Assembly (NCBI RefSeq): GCF_030812255.1
Contig: NZ_JAUSSH010000001.1
Location: forward strand, 1-64,000
Length of the DNA: 64,000 bases
Direction: 5' to 3'
Origin: Paeniglutamicibacter psychrophenolicus
Lineage (GTDB): Bacteria; Actinomycetota; Actinomycetes; Actinomycetales; Micrococcaceae
In this document: one piece after another, positions 33,779 through 45,148 of the stretch
How the letters are laid out: each line of letters opens with the position of its first letter
Numbering within the stretch: position 1 is the first letter of the stretch
Notes under the pieces: generated by a model
Databases searched by the model: none
Seen by the model: the letters and a program-made list of their open reading frames with translations, nothing else
What the model was told of the DNA's origin: nothing
Position numbers and translations under genes: made by a program

Positions 33779-34336
33779 ATGTTCAAAATCCGTGAATACC
33801 TGCCGGCAGACGAACGCGGCTGGCTCGAATGCCGGCTGCTCAGCTTCCTGGACAGCAACTACTTCGACGACGTCCGCACCGACCGCAGCGACATCGAGGC
33901 CCCGAACCTGAGTCTGCTGGCGGAGGACGACGGCACAATCGTGGGCCTGCTCGACATCGAACTGGACGGAGATGCGGCAACCATTGATTCGATCGCAGTG
34001 CATCCAAGTGCCCGGCAGCAGGGGATTGCGTCGGCATTGCTGGCCGAGGCCCTGTCCCGCCTGCCCTTCGGCACCAAGACCCTGGATGCCTGGACCCGGG
34101 AAGATGTTGCGGCAAACGGCTGGTACCAGCGCAACGGCTTTGAAGAGGCCTACCGATACCTGCACGTGTACAAGGGATACAAGGATCCGAATGACGCGTT
34201 CCAAAGCCCGGAGGGGTTGTCCCGGCCGGTGCTGGCCTTCATGCATGCGGACATCCAGGACGAGGCAAGCATGCGCCGGGCCTTCAAACGGGTATATGTG
34301 TGCAGGCAATACGTGCGGCGGCTCGGACCTGCCTGA
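33779..34336 (+). CDS. GNAT-family N-acetyltransferase
   Basis: The 185-aa protein has the acetyl-CoA signature VHPSARQQGIASALLAEAL (about residues 73-91), preceded by the strand DAATIDSIAV, and the C-terminal beta-bulge NGWYQRNGFEEAYRYLHVY. The opening IREYLPADERGWLECRLLSF is usual for the family. The substrate is unknown. The start ATG has only AGG upstream. It is convergent with the transglutaminase-like gene. Confidence 0.88.
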   Translation: MFKIREYLPADERGWLECRLLSFLDSNYFDDVRTDRSDIEAPNLSLLAEDDGTIVGLLDIELDGDAATIDSIAVHPSARQQGIASALLAEALSRLPFGTKTLDAWTREDVAANGWYQRNGFEEAYRYLHVYKGYKDPNDAFQSPEGLSRPVLAFMHADIQDEASMRRAFKRVYVCRQYVRRLGPA

Positions 34337-34375
34337 TTCTTGTCCCGGCCAATGGCCGTGGGAATGGCCGGAAAT

Positions 34376-35110
34376 CTAGCCCCTGGCCGCCCATCGGCCG
34401 AAAACGGGTTCGAGGACCACGCGGAGGATGCCCGGCAGGTTCTGGCCGTAACGGGCAAAGACCGCGTCCCGGTCCGCGAACCTGCCCAGCGACCGATCGA
34501 TCTGGGCCAGCTCGGCAGGCATGCAGGAGCCCTCGGCGCAGCCGCTTGCCACCCAATGGGCGGAGCCGGTGGCGATGGCATCGAAAAGGGTCTCGGCTCC
34601 CTGGTTTGCGAAAGCCGGGGCCGGGTTCTTGGCATCCGCCACGAAGAGGTCCGAGAGGTTTAGCCACCCGGAATCGAGCCTGAAATCCGGCCAGACGATC
34701 AGGATGTGTTGGGGAACCGCACGGCGCAAATACCTGAACCGCGGATGCCAAAACGATCCATGGATCAGCAGGGCCTCCGAGCGGGTGGCGATTCCGGCCC
34801 CTCGAGCCAAGGCCTCCAGAAGGGCGATGCGCTGCGAACACGAACCCCGTCCCTTGGCCAAGGTGACGGAGGCCGGCTGGGTTTCGTTGAGCGAATACAC
34901 GGGGCGGATCCGCTGCTGGATCCACCGGTGGGCCTCGCGCAGGAACTCCAGGTCACTGCCGGTGCCTGCCCGCAGCCTCGCGGCAGTCTCCAGCAACACC
35001 GGGTCGCCGCCGTCCAGGATGGGCGTGAAGTGGGTCGTGCCGACCGCCGGACTTCCGCAGAAGGCGTCTGCACGGCGCAACCGGGCTGTCGTGGTCAGGG
35101 GGCAGGTCAT
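34376..35110 (-). CDS. Transglutaminase-like domain protein
   Basis: From ATG 35110 the 244-aa product contains a transglutaminase/protease-like core: the nucleophilic cysteine in GRGSCSQRIALLEALARGAG (about residue 92), a histidine in GSFWHPRFRYL and an aspartate in LIVWPDF as the triad. Such proteins act as peptidases, amidases or cross-linkers; the role here is open. No signal peptide is seen. The open frame continues upstream across the CoA-transferase gene, but only this part looks like protein. Confidence 0.78.
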   Translation of the reverse strand: MTCPLTTTARLRRADAFCGSPAVGTTHFTPILDGGDPVLLETAARLRAGTGSDLEFLREAHRWIQQRIRPVYSLNETQPASVTLAKGRGSCSQRIALLEALARGAGIATRSEALLIHGSFWHPRFRYLRRAVPQHILIVWPDFRLDSGWLNLSDLFVADAKNPAPAFANQGAETLFDAIATGSAHWVASGCAEGSCMPAELAQIDRSLGRFADRDAVFARYGQNLPGILRVVLEPVFGRWAARG

Positions 35111-35136
35111 GGGACCGAGTCTGCCACGCCAACCGG

Positions 35137-35247
35137 TCAGGAATCGAGCAACAGCGCCAGACCACCGGATCCGACAAACACCCAACCGGCAACCACCAGC
35201 ATTCCGATGGCGGACATGGTCCAGATCATTTTCTGCTTCTCGGTCAT
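35137..35247 (-). CDS. Small membrane protein (36 aa)
   Basis: ATG 35247 opens MTEKQKMIWTMSAIGMLVVA and continues with GWVFVGSGGLALLL, ending Asp-Ser. A charged six-residue start is followed by one hydrophobic helix. The ribosome binding site is weak (GCGGG too close). It lies between the transglutaminase-like gene and the divergent CoA-transferase gene. Composition argues for a real short protein, without known family. Confidence 0.5.
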   Translation of the reverse strand: MTEKQKMIWTMSAIGMLVVAGWVFVGSGGLALLLDS

Positions 35248-35431
35248 CCCGCAATGCTATCCGGCGACCGGCTTTCACCTGCCGGTCACCGCAAAATCGG
35301 GTCGGCTCACCGAGCGTTGGAACCGTTGGCGCCATGCGGGGACAAATCGGACCAAATGTGATGCAGTCAAGGGATAAAGTGGCGCAGATGACACGAAGCT
35401 GGTGTGTCGCAACTCCTCGGAAAGGGCAGCC

Positions 35432-36958
35432 ATGCACGATCGGATCCACTACTCCAAGTTCCTTGACCTCCGCATGTCGGCCGAGCAAACCGCAGACCTG
35501 GTGAAGCCGGGCATGACGGTGGCGATGAGCGGGTTCACCGGTGCCGGGTACCCGAAGGCCGTCCCGGGCGCGCTCGCCACGCTCATGGAAAAGGAACAGG
35601 CCGCGGGGAACCCGTTCAAGATCAACGTGCTGACCGGCGCCTCCACCGCCCCGGAGCTTGACGGGGTGCTGGCCCGCGCCGGCGGCATGGAGCTGCGCCT
35701 GCCCTACATGTCGGATCCTGAGCTGCGTCGTCGCATCAACGACGGCGAGATGGAATACATGGATATACACCTCTCCCACGTGGCCCAGCACGCATGGTTC
35801 GGTTTCTACGGAAAGATCGACCTGGCCATCATCGAGGTTGTCGGCGTGACCGAGGACGGGCGGCTGATCCCCTCGACGTCCGTGGGGAACAACAAGACCT
35901 GGCTGGACATGGCCGACAAGGTCATCATCGAGGTCAACACCCAGCAGTCCGCCGCCTTGGAGGGAATGCACGACATCTATTACGGCACCGCGCTGCCCCC
36001 GCACCGCAAGCCGATCGAGATGACCACCGCCGACCAGCGGATCGGCGAGCCATACCTGCGGGTGGACCCGGCCAAGATCGTCGCCGTGGTGGAAACCGAC
36101 GCCCCGGACCGGATGAGCCCCTTCGCCCCGGTCGATGAGACCTCGAAGCAGATCGCCGACCACCTGTTGGACTTCCTTGACCACGAGATCCGCGCCGGAC
36201 GCCTGACCGACAAGCTGCTGCCGCTTCAGTCGGGTGTCGGCAACATCGCCAACGCAGTGCTCGCCGGGCTGGCCCGCGGCGGCTACAAGGGCCTGCAGGC
36301 CTACACCGAGGTCATCCAGGACGGCATGCTGTCCCTGCTCAAGGACGAGACGATCGGTTTCGCCTCGGCGACCTCCTTCTCGCTGTCTTCCGAGGGGATC
36401 GAGGAGTTCAACCGGCACGTCGACTTCTACCGCGAACGCATCCTGCTGCGCCCGCAGGAGATCTCCAACCACCCGGAGCTCGTGCGCCGGCTGGGCTGCA
36501 TCGCCCTGAACGGCATGATCGAGGCGGACATCTACGGCAACGTGAACTCCACCCACGTCGTGGGCTCCCACGTCATGAACGGCATCGGTGGCTCGGGCGA
36601 CTTCGCGCGCAACGGCTACCTCTCGGTGTTCATGTCGCCCTCGGTGGCCAAGGGCGGGAAGATCTCCGGGATCGTGCCGATGGCCAGCCACGTGGACCAC
36701 ACCGAGCACGACACCATGATCCTGATTACCGAGCGCGGCCTGGCCGACATGCGCGGGCTCTCGCCCAAGCAGCGCGCCCAGGTGGTCATCGACAAGTGCG
36801 CCCACCCGGAGTACCGCCCGATGCTGCAGGACTACTTCGACCGCGCCAAGGTTTCCAGCTACGGCAAGCACACCCCGCACCTTTTGGGGGAGTCGCTGTC
36901 CTGGCACCAGCGCTACATCGACACCGGCGACATGCGCCCCGGGGCCGCACGGGCATAG
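35432..36958 (+). CDS. Acetyl-CoA hydrolase/succinyl-CoA:acetate CoA-transferase family enzyme
   Basis: The 508-aa product is a class I CoA-transferase of the Cat1/AarC type. It shows VAMSGFTGAGYPKAVPGAL near the start, GVGNIANAVLAGLARGGYKG, the YTEV segment that holds the catalytic glutamate in this family, and GGSGDFARNGYLS near the CoA site. It would move CoA between acetate and succinate or hydrolyse acetyl-CoA. ATG 35432 has GGAAAGGG upstream. It is monocistronic and convergent with a GNAT gene 31 bases on. Confidence 0.9.
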   Translation: MHDRIHYSKFLDLRMSAEQTADLVKPGMTVAMSGFTGAGYPKAVPGALATLMEKEQAAGNPFKINVLTGASTAPELDGVLARAGGMELRLPYMSDPELRRRINDGEMEYMDIHLSHVAQHAWFGFYGKIDLAIIEVVGVTEDGRLIPSTSVGNNKTWLDMADKVIIEVNTQQSAALEGMHDIYYGTALPPHRKPIEMTTADQRIGEPYLRVDPAKIVAVVETDAPDRMSPFAPVDETSKQIADHLLDFLDHEIRAGRLTDKLLPLQSGVGNIANAVLAGLARGGYKGLQAYTEVIQDGMLSLLKDETIGFASATSFSLSSEGIEEFNRHVDFYRERILLRPQEISNHPELVRRLGCIALNGMIEADIYGNVNSTHVVGSHVMNGIGGSGDFARNGYLSVFMSPSVAKGGKISGIVPMASHVDHTEHDTMILITERGLADMRGLSPKQRAQVVIDKCAHPEYRPMLQDYFDRAKVSSYGKHTPHLLGESLSWHQRYIDTGDMRPGAARA

Positions 36959-36989
36959 TCCCTTTCCATTGCCATCCGCCCGCTATTTC

Positions 36990-37574
36990 CTACGCGGGAA
37001 CGGCGTTGTCCTGGCCCGGCCCGAGGGACAGTGGCCGCTGCGGGGACGCAGCGTGCGGCAGGACGGTGTTGGGCTGGGCCGGGACCAGCGGGTTCAGGCC
37101 CATGCCCGTGCGGTACCATGACGATTCGGTGGACACCCAGATGGTCATGGGCAGCCCGGTGACGTAGCCGGTGTACTCGCGTTCCGGCGTCCACCGGGCG
37201 GAGCGCTCGTAGTAGCCCCACGAGGCCTGGTTGCGGTTGTCGATGACGGTGATCGGGGTGCCGCCCATGGACAGGGCATAGGTCAGCCGGGCTTCGGCCA
37301 TGTACTGGCGGATGCCCAGCCGGCGGTAGGCGGGGTGCACGAACATGCCGCCGAGCTCCATGGGGCTGGGCACCATGGTCGGTGCGGTCACTGAGGTGTG
37401 CACGATCCCAACACCCACCCGCGTGCCCTCGTGCAGCGCGGTGGCCACGAACCTTGCATGGTCCATGCGTTCGTGCCAGCGGGCATCGGGATTCAGGGTG
37501 AGTGCGGACAGGGCATCACGTTCGGTGCCGGTGGGCGCGCAATAGGACAGGGAATACTCAATGACGGGAAGCAC
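36990..37574 (-). CDS. GNAT-family acetyltransferase
   Basis: The 194-aa protein has a GNAT core: MELGGMFVHPAYRRLGIRQY (acetyl-CoA loop, about residues 72-91) and TVIDNRNQASWGYYERS at the fourth strand. The N- and C-terminal thirds are divergent, and the last 35 residues are Pro/Ala-rich, probably disordered. The substrate is unknown. It follows a 470-base gap that contains no gene. Confidence 0.75.
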   Translation of the reverse strand: MLPVIEYSLSYCAPTGTERDALSALTLNPDARWHERMDHARFVATALHEGTRVGVGIVHTSVTAPTMVPSPMELGGMFVHPAYRRLGIRQYMAEARLTYALSMGGTPITVIDNRNQASWGYYERSARWTPEREYTGYVTGLPMTIWVSTESSWYRTGMGLNPLVPAQPNTVLPHAASPQRPLSLGPGQDNAVPA

Positions 37575-37988
37575 TGGGAGCGGTCCTCTAGGAAAAATAG
37601 AGCGAACAAAAGAAGTGGTTCCCGGAATTACGCCGGGCCGGTTCTTTGGCCGGCAGGGGACCGCTGCCGGCGGCTCCCGGCAGCTTCCTTGTAGGGCCCA
37701 GTTTGGGCGTCGAAGAATTCGACAGTGAAATTATTACCCGCCGGAAGCCCCGTTGTAAACACGGCTTTCGAGCGACTCGCCGGGCACCCGGAAACGTCCC
37801 TCGCGCGGAACCGGGGCCGGGGCCAAAATAGCCCGGAATACCGCGGTTTTTTGCGACGTCGCGGGGGTGTGGATTCACCAACAATTAACCTTTGGGTTTC
37901 ATGCCCGGGCGTGGCCGCAAACAAGGGTGCGGCGGGCGCCGGTTCCGGGGCCAGTGTGAAGCCCGGTCAAGGGATCTGTGCATTCGAT
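37575..37988. other. Gene-poor gap before tRNA-Val
   Basis: Only GC-rich inverted repeats are visible, e.g. GCCGGCAG / CTGCCGGC at 37649-37671, possibly in the leader of the minus-strand GNAT gene. No frame looks coding. Confidence 0.5.
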
Positions 37989-38018
37989 TTGGTGTGTGCC
38001 GCAGTGCTCGGCTAATCT
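37989..38018 (+). promoter_or_regulatory. Promoter of tRNA-Val
   Basis: TTGGTG and TAATCT lie 18 bases apart, ending 30 bases before the tRNA. The short leader contains ACTCC-TTCG-GGAGT (38027-38040), a small hairpin with a stable tetraloop that would be removed during 5' processing. Confidence 0.65.
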
Positions 38019-38048
38019 TGCTAGGTACTCCTTCGGGAGTTGCGTGAC

Positions 38049-38125
38049 GGTTCTTTAGCTCAGTTGGTTAGAGCGCTCGCTTCACACGCGAGAGGTCAGC
38101 AGTTCGAGTCTGCTAAGAACCACCA
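38049..38125 (+). tRNA. tRNA-Val (anticodon CAC)
   Basis: The 77-nt cloverleaf has acceptor GGTTCTT/AAGAACC, D arm GCTCAGTTGGTTAGAGC, anticodon stem CTCGC/GCGAG with loop TTCACAC (anticodon CAC), T arm AGCAG-TTCGAGT-CTGCT, discriminator A and an encoded CCA. Confidence 0.96.
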
Positions 38126-38127
38126 AA

Positions 38128-38160
38128 CGAAAAGAGCCCCGGGTTCCGGGGCTCTTTTCG
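38128..38160. terminator. Bidirectional terminator after tRNA-Val
   Basis: A perfect 15-bp stem (CGAAAAGAGCCCCGG / CCGGGGCTCTTTTCG, loop GTT) has A and T tracts within the stem ends, so it can work both for the tRNA and for the minus-strand gene ending at 38207. Confidence 0.92.
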
Positions 38161-38206
38161 TTAATCGGGCCTGCTTGCCGCCGAAGTCACTGCCGTCGGG
38201 GCGCGG

Positions 38207-39265
38207 CTACTTGTCGCTGAGCATTTCCAGGACCAACGGCTTGACCTTGGTGCCGAGCAGCTCGATGCTTCGCATCATGGTCTCGTGCGGCAGCGAGCCG
38301 GCCGAATACTTGATGTCGACGCGCGAGAGTCCCAGCCCCTGCGCGAAGCGGGCGATCTTCCCGGCCACCGTCTCGGGGCTGCCGGCAAGCATCGATCCAT
38401 CGGGTCCTGTGGATGCCTCGAAGCGCATGCGGCTTGCCGGCGGCCAGCCGCGCTCGGCACCCAACCGGTCCATGGTGGTCTTGTAGTGCGGCCACAACAG
38501 GTCCATGGCTTCCTTGTCGGTGTCGGCGACCAGACCGTGGAAGTGCGCGCCGATCTTCTGCGGCTGGTGGCCGAACTCCTCCAGCGAGCGCTTGTAGAGC
38601 CGGGTCAGCGGCTCGAAGGCCATGGGCTGTCCGCCGATGATGGCCAGAAACAGCGGCAGTCCGTGCTTGGCCGCCCGCACCACCGACTCGGGGCTTCCGC
38701 CCACACCCACCCAGGCATCCAGCGTGCCCCGCTCGATGGGCGGGTAGACCGCCTGGTTGCGCAGTGCCGAGCGGGTCTGGCCGGACCAGCTGACCGGTTC
38801 GCCCTTGCGCAGCTTTGCGAACAGGGCGAGCTTCTCCTCGAAGAGCAGCTCGTAGTCGGTGAGCTCGTAGCCGAAGAGCGGGAAGGACTCGATGAAGGAG
38901 CCGCGTCCCAGGATGGCTTCGGCCCGGCCGTTGGACAGGCCGTCGAGGGTGGCGAAACGTTCGTAGACGCGCACCGGGTCATCCGAGCTCAACACCGTCA
39001 CCGCGGTGCCGAGGCGGATCTTCTCGGTCACCGAGGCGATGGCTCCCAGCACCACCTCTGGTGCCGAGATCGAGTAGTCGTCGCGGTGGTGTTCGCCCAC
39101 CCCGAAGAAGTCGAGCCCTGCGGCTTCGGCGGCCCGGGCCTCGGCGACCACGTTGCGCAACACCTGTGCCGCGTGCAGCGGCACGCCGTTGGCGTCGACG
39201 GTGATGTCGCCGAAGGTCTCGATCCCGATCTCAAGTGGCTGAACGTTGCCAGTGGAAATACTCAT
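38207..39265 (-). CDS. LLM-class flavin-dependent oxidoreductase
   Basis: The 352-aa product is a bacterial luciferase-like monooxygenase: GLDFFGVGEHHRDDYSISAP (flavin site, about residues 50-69), IRLGTAVTVLSSDDPVRVYE and GRAEAILGRGSFIESFPLFGY are typical. It would use reduced FMN or F420 with an unknown substrate. The second in-frame start is not needed, since residues 1-12 lead straight into the first beta strand. It stands alone between a terminator and a divergent exporter gene. Confidence 0.9.
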   Translation of the reverse strand: MSISTGNVQPLEIGIETFGDITVDANGVPLHAAQVLRNVVAEARAAEAAGLDFFGVGEHHRDDYSISAPEVVLGAIASVTEKIRLGTAVTVLSSDDPVRVYERFATLDGLSNGRAEAILGRGSFIESFPLFGYELTDYELLFEEKLALFAKLRKGEPVSWSGQTRSALRNQAVYPPIERGTLDAWVGVGGSPESVVRAAKHGLPLFLAIIGGQPMAFEPLTRLYKRSLEEFGHQPQKIGAHFHGLVADTDKEAMDLLWPHYKTTMDRLGAERGWPPASRMRFEASTGPDGSMLAGSPETVAGKIARFAQGLGLSRVDIKYSAGSLPHETMMRSIELLGTKVKPLVLEMLSDK

Positions 39266-39465
39266 GGTCTCCCGTGTTTCTTCCGACAGAATTTATATGC
39301 GTTTGCATTCAAAGTAGCTCAACGCCGGAGGTCCTGCGGTTATTCCCGCGGCTGTATTGCCGGCATCAAACACAGCCGCAATTGCCGGGCGCGCGGCGGG
39401 TGGATCGCAGGGCAATAAAGCGGCTGTATGGTGGGTGGGAACAAGCGCAATTGACAGGAGAAAGC

Positions 39466-41265
39466 GTGTCTTCAGGTAAGGGACCGGACACCACCACGCC
39501 GGCGTCCCCGGGCGAGGATCCCAACCCGCAGGTCTCGAGCATTCGACGCGTCCAGACGCGGGAAATGGTCAACATTACCCAGGCCTTGAAGGACGCTGCC
39601 GCGCACGCGCAAAGCGCCCCCGGAATCCCGCACGCCGCCATGCCGAAGGACGCGGCAGTGCCCGCGAAGCCCTCCGCCGCGTCCGCGGACGGATCCGGGG
39701 GGAAGCCGGCCGCCAAGCGCCCGGGAAGCCCGCGGCCGCCGCGGCCCGCAAAGCCGGCTCGGCCCGCCCGCAGGCCGCGGCCCACCACGCTGGCCCAGGA
39801 CGCCATCAACGCCAAGACCGGACAGGTGGGCGTCACCTTCACCGGTGCCCCGTCGTTGCCTCCACGGGCCAACCCGGCGGCCCGGCGCATGATTTCGCGA
39901 CTGCTGGCCTCCGACACCCCACCCACCCAGGCGTTCAACATCGTGGAGCGGCTCAAGGGAACCCCCTATGCCAACCCGAAGGTCAATGCAGCCCAGGACG
40001 CCTCGGCGCGCAAGACCCTCGAATTCGCCCTGGACCTGGCCGAGACCATGTTCCGCTACGGGGCAGGGGCCCTGGAGGTGGAAACCAGCGTCATCGCGGT
40101 GACCGCTGCCCTGGGGCTGAGCCACACCGACGTGGACATCACCAACCAGTCCATCCACCTGAATTTCTCCCCACCCGAGGGCGAGTCGTACTCGATGCTG
40201 CGCGTGGTGCGCTCCTGGACCAGCAACTTTGCCGGCCTGGCGCAGGTGCACCGGCTGGTTTCGGACATCGTTGCCGGCGGCGTGACCAGGCAGCAGTCGG
40301 TGGACCGGCTGCGGGAGGTCTCGCGCAAGCCCAAGCCGTTCCCGCGCTGGATGATCGCCTCGGCGGCCGGAGCCTTTGCCGCTTTCTTCGTGGTCTTCAT
40401 CGGCGGCTCGCTGATGGGCGCCACCCTGGCCTTCGTCTCCTCGGTGGCCGTCGGGCAGATCCTCAAGTACGCCGCCCGCTGGCGGATCCCAGAGTTCTTC
40501 TCGGTCGCCACCGCCACGTTCGTGATCACGGCCATCGCCGTGCTTTTCCATGCGCTGCATGCACCCATCGACGCGGCGCTGGTGGTCGCCGGCGGCATCC
40601 TGCTGCTGTTGCCCTCCTCCCGGTTTGTCTCGGCCCTGCAGGATGCGATCAACGGGTTCCCCGTCACCGCCGCCGGGCGCTTCTTCTCCGCGGGGCTGAC
40701 CTATGCCGCGATCCTGACCGGGATCATGGCCGCGCTGGTCTCCGGGCAGCTGCTGGGCGCCCCGATGCTGGATGTCAGCGCCATCGACCCGATCGCCTAC
40801 CCCGGATGGCTGCTGGCCGTCCTGGTGGTGGTGGCCGTCATCGCCGGTGCGATCACCGAGCAGTCCGAGCCCAAGCTCCTGCTGCCCACCGGGGCCATTG
40901 CCCTGCTGGGCTACCTGATCCTGCTGGGCATCCAGGCCCTGGGCGTGGGGGAGCGGGCGTCACCGGCCGTCGCGGCGACCTTCGTCGGCATGGCCGGGCG
41001 CTGGGTGGCCTACAAGATGCGCGCCCCGCAGCTGGTGCTCGCGGCCCCCGCGATCGTGTTCCTGCTGCCCGGCCTGATGATCTTCCGCTCCATGTACGGG
41101 ATCGTTTTTGACGTCGCGGACATGTCCTCGGCCATGGTGGAGATGTTTTCCGCCTTCACCATCATGATGGCGATTGCCGGCGGGGTGGTCTTCGGCGACA
41201 CGCTCGCGCGCCCGCTGATCGGCGCCGAGGCGCTCGCCGAGCGCCGCAACATCCGCCGCCGCTAG
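39466..41265 (+). CDS. ThrE-type threonine/serine exporter
   Basis: From GTG 39466, preceded by AGGAG, the protein is 599 aa. Residues 1-115 are Pro/Ala/Lys-rich and probably disordered. A soluble ThrE domain follows ([21 protein letters not shown] to about 290, with [22 protein letters not shown]), then ten hydrophobic segments including the second conserved half ([20 protein letters not shown]). ThrE exports threonine and serine using the membrane potential. Single-chain, two-half architecture is the corynebacterial form. The stop codon shares the palindrome CTAG with the convergent ung gene. Confidence 0.88.
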   Translation: MSSGKGPDTTTPASPGEDPNPQVSSIRRVQTREMVNITQALKDAAAHAQSAPGIPHAAMPKDAAVPAKPSAASADGSGGKPAAKRPGSPRPPRPAKPARPARRPRPTTLAQDAINAKTGQVGVTFTGAPSLPPRANPAARRMISRLLASDTPPTQAFNIVERLKGTPYANPKVNAAQDASARKTLEFALDLAETMFRYGAGALEVETSVIAVTAALGLSHTDVDITNQSIHLNFSPPEGESYSMLRVVRSWTSNFAGLAQVHRLVSDIVAGGVTRQQSVDRLREVSRKPKPFPRWMIASAAGAFAAFFVVFIGGSLMGATLAFVSSVAVGQILKYAARWRIPEFFSVATATFVITAIAVLFHALHAPIDAALVVAGGILLLLPSSRFVSALQDAINGFPVTAAGRFFSAGLTYAAILTGIMAALVSGQLLGAPMLDVSAIDPIAYPGWLLAVLVVVAVIAGAITEQSEPKLLLPTGAIALLGYLILLGIQALGVGERASPAVAATFVGMAGRWVAYKMRAPQLVLAAPAIVFLLPGLMIFRSMYGIVFDVADMSSAMVEMFSAFTIMMAIAGGVVFGDTLARPLIGAEALAERRNIRRR

Positions 41266-42044
41266 GATCGGGGCGCCGCCATCGGTAGGGCCCAGTCGAT
41301 GGGCGCCCCTCCGGCTTCCACCAGCAGCGCGTTGGCCCGGGTGAAGGGCTTGGACCCGAAGAACCCGCGCCGCGCCGACAACGGCGAGGGATGCGCCGAG
41401 GCGATGATCGGGATCGGGGCCAGCGCCTGGGCCAGGGCCTGGGCGTCCTTGCCCCACAGGATCGCCACCAACGGACCGCCGCGCGCGGCCAGCGCGGCCA
41501 TCGCCGCATCGGTCACCGCCTCCCAACCCAGCTTCCGGTGCGACCCGGCCGCTGAGGCACCCACGGTCAGCACCCGGTTCAGCAGCACCACGCCCTGGCC
41601 TGCCCAGGCGGAAAGATCCCCGTGCGACGGGATCGGCAAGCCGGTGTCCTCGTGCAGCTCGAGGTAGATGTTCTTCAGGCTGCGCGGCAACGGGTGCACC
41701 TGCGGCAGCGCGGCAAAGCTCAGCCCCATCGAATGCCCCGGCGTGGGATAGGGGTCCTGGCCCATGACCAGCACCCGGGCTTCGGCCAGCGGGCGCTTGA
41801 AGGCCCGCAGGATGTTCCCCGGAGCCGGCAGGATGCGCTCGCCGGAGGCGCGCCTGGTCTCCAGCACCCGGGCGATTCCAACCAGCGTGCCCTCCACCGG
41901 GGCCAGCGCCTGCGCCCAGTCCTCGGCCACGAATCCTCCGGCCACGGCGGGTGCAAGCCCGGCGGCAAAGGGGAAGGGGTCGGTGTCGACGGCCGGGGCG
42001 GGGAGCTCGAACAGGGGTGTTTCGTGCGTGTCCATGGGATCCAT
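41262..42044 (-). CDS. ung: Uracil-DNA glycosylase (family 1)
   Basis: The 260-aa enzyme removes uracil from DNA. The water-activating loop [20 protein letters not shown] (catalytic Asp97) and the DNA-intercalating loop [17 protein letters not shown] (His about 226) are intact, as is LLNRVLTV for the uracil pocket. ATG 42035 is an equally possible start. It is convergent with thrE. Confidence 0.95.
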   Translation of the reverse strand: MDPMDTHETPLFELPAPAVDTDPFPFAAGLAPAVAGGFVAEDWAQALAPVEGTLVGIARVLETRRASGERILPAPGNILRAFKRPLAEARVLVMGQDPYPTPGHSMGLSFAALPQVHPLPRSLKNIYLELHEDTGLPIPSHGDLSAWAGQGVVLLNRVLTVGASAAGSHRKLGWEAVTDAAMAALAARGGPLVAILWGKDAQALAQALAPIPIIASAHPSPLSARRGFFGSKPFTRANALLVEAGGAPIDWALPMAAPRS

Positions 42045-42170
42045 TGTGGGCAGATGGCGGCCCGGTTGGACAGCCGAAGTGTCGGGCAGACGCGTTAGAA
42101 TAATTACAGTTGAGGCAGATTGCCCGGTCGTTCGCCGTGTACCGGGAACTGGATTGTTGAGGGAAGTGCA

Positions 42171-42467
42171 ATGTCATCCGAGGCACTTGGGCTCGAGTTT
42201 GAGCTTGATGAATCCAGCGAGCTGGATGAGCGTTCCCAGCGGATTCTCGCGCTGGAACGCCAGTGGTGGAAGTATGCCGGCGCCAAGGAACAAGCCATCG
42301 CAGAGATGTTTTCCATCTCGCCAACCAACTACTACCAGTTGTTGAATACGCTGGTCGACACGGACGCGGCGCTGGCCCATGACCCCATGCTGGTCAAGCG
42401 ATTGCGTAGACTACGAACGACGAGGCATCGCGCTCGGTCGGCGAAACGGCTCGAATCCGAGGCATGA
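42171..42467 (+). CDS. DUF3263 protein (98 aa)
   Basis: The 98-aa protein has the segment [20 protein letters not shown] followed by [20 protein letters not shown], matching the small DUF3263 family of Actinobacteria. The region resembles a helix-turn-helix and the C-terminus is very basic ([17 protein letters not shown]), so DNA binding is plausible. GAGGGAAG precedes the ATG. It lies 94 bases before a LytR_C gene in the same direction, a pairing that is common in the group. Confidence 0.85.
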   Translation: MSSEALGLEFELDESSELDERSQRILALERQWWKYAGAKEQAIAEMFSISPTNYYQLLNTLVDTDAALAHDPMLVKRLRRLRTTRHRARSAKRLESEA

Positions 42468-42561
42468 ATGCAACGCACGTCGGGCGTTTCGGGGCCCGGA
42501 GGCGCTTGTGTTCCTGCACCCGCGCATGCCCACATTGCACGACACATCACCGAGGACGGGC

Positions 42562-43230
42562 ATGACCAACTATCCGCGCGATGAATTTGATCGCGTCCCT
42601 GAGTTCAGCAACCGTAGCGGCTCGCACCGCGAAAACGGCTGGGCTGCCGCCGCATCCGTGGGCGGAGCCCGATCCGGGTTGCGCTGGCTGATGGTCTTCG
42701 GGGCGCTTGCCCTGGTGGTGGGACTCTTCTCCTTCATGGTCCTGCCCAAGCTCATGGGCACCTCGAACGACCCCGCACCGGTGGCCGCGAGCTCCTCGGA
42801 CTCGACTTCGGCCCCGGTTTCCCCCGACGCCTCCGAATCGCCATCCGCCACCGAGGAACCCAGCGAAACGCCCTCCGAAAGCGGCTCCCCGGACCCCGGA
42901 GAGCCGACCGAGGCCTCCGAATCCACCGATGCCAGCGCAAGCGGGCTGCCGGAGGACGTCGACACGACCATGGTCATGGGTGTCTACAACGGGGCGAAGG
43001 TCGGCGGCCTTGCCGGCCAGGCCCGCACCGAACTCTTGAACGCCGGGTTCAGCAATGTCTCGGCATCGAACTGGACCAAGAAGGTCACCTACTCCACGGT
43101 CTACTACCGCTCCGAGGCCCAGCGGGCCACGGCGGAGGCGGCGGCCGGGGAACTGGGCATCACCTCGATCATGCAGAGTACAAACATCCCGGGCAATATC
43201 GCCATCGTGCTGGGAAGCAACTACAGCTAG
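42562..43230 (+). CDS. LytR C-terminal (LytR_C) domain membrane protein
   Basis: The 222-aa product has a short cytosolic start, one membrane helix (about 39-60), a Ser/Pro/Glu-rich linker (about 65-130) and a LytR_C domain (MVMGVYNGAKVGGLAGQAR to the end GNIAIVLGSNYS). LytR_C domains occur in actinobacterial cell-envelope proteins, also without the catalytic LCP part, as here. ATG 42562 has GAGGA upstream; ATG 42526 is possible. Confidence 0.82.
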   Translation: MTNYPRDEFDRVPEFSNRSGSHRENGWAAAASVGGARSGLRWLMVFGALALVVGLFSFMVLPKLMGTSNDPAPVAASSSDSTSAPVSPDASESPSATEEPSETPSESGSPDPGEPTEASESTDASASGLPEDVDTTMVMGVYNGAKVGGLAGQARTELLNAGFSNVSASNWTKKVTYSTVYYRSEAQRATAEAAAGELGITSIMQSTNIPGNIAIVLGSNYS

Positions 43231-43271
43231 GCCGAAGCGTGGCGAACTACGCTGTCGGCAAAGACCCACAG

Positions 43272-43298
43272 CTTGCACTCCGGGTGGTTGAGTGCCAA
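43272..43298. promoter_or_regulatory. CIRCE element 1 (HrcA operator)
   Basis: CTTGCACTC and GAGTGCCAA are nine bases apart. The inner six bases of each arm (GCACTC / GAGTGC) pair perfectly and match the CIRCE consensus TTAGCACTC-N9-GAGTGCTAA. Confidence 0.85.
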
Positions 43299-43306
43299 GA
43301 TTTGTA

Positions 43307-43333
43307 TTAGCACTCACACGTCCCGACTGCTAA
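43307..43333. promoter_or_regulatory. CIRCE element 2 (HrcA operator)
   Basis: TTAGCACTC, nine bases, GACTGCTAA: seventeen of eighteen arm positions match the CIRCE consensus. It lies 178 bases before the groEL start and eight bases after element 1. Confidence 0.92.
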
Positions 43334-43504
43334 TTCGATCGAAGTTTCGACCGGATCCGTGCGGTTTCGGGATGTTGTTTGAGTGAGTCCTTGACCAAGG
43401 CAACGAGAAGCTTTTGCGATCGTCCCATGACATCGTGGATTCTTCGTCCGTCGCGGGCGTTGCCTCAGGTCGTAGATACGCATGAACGTCCCGAAAGGAC
43501 ATAA

Positions 43505-45148
<1,644 letters not shown>

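Noticed and set aside
35111-36907. Upstream extension of the transglutaminase-like frame (minus strand)
   Set aside because: Antisense to the CoA-transferase gene, with random-looking sequence; the domain starts at ATG 35110.
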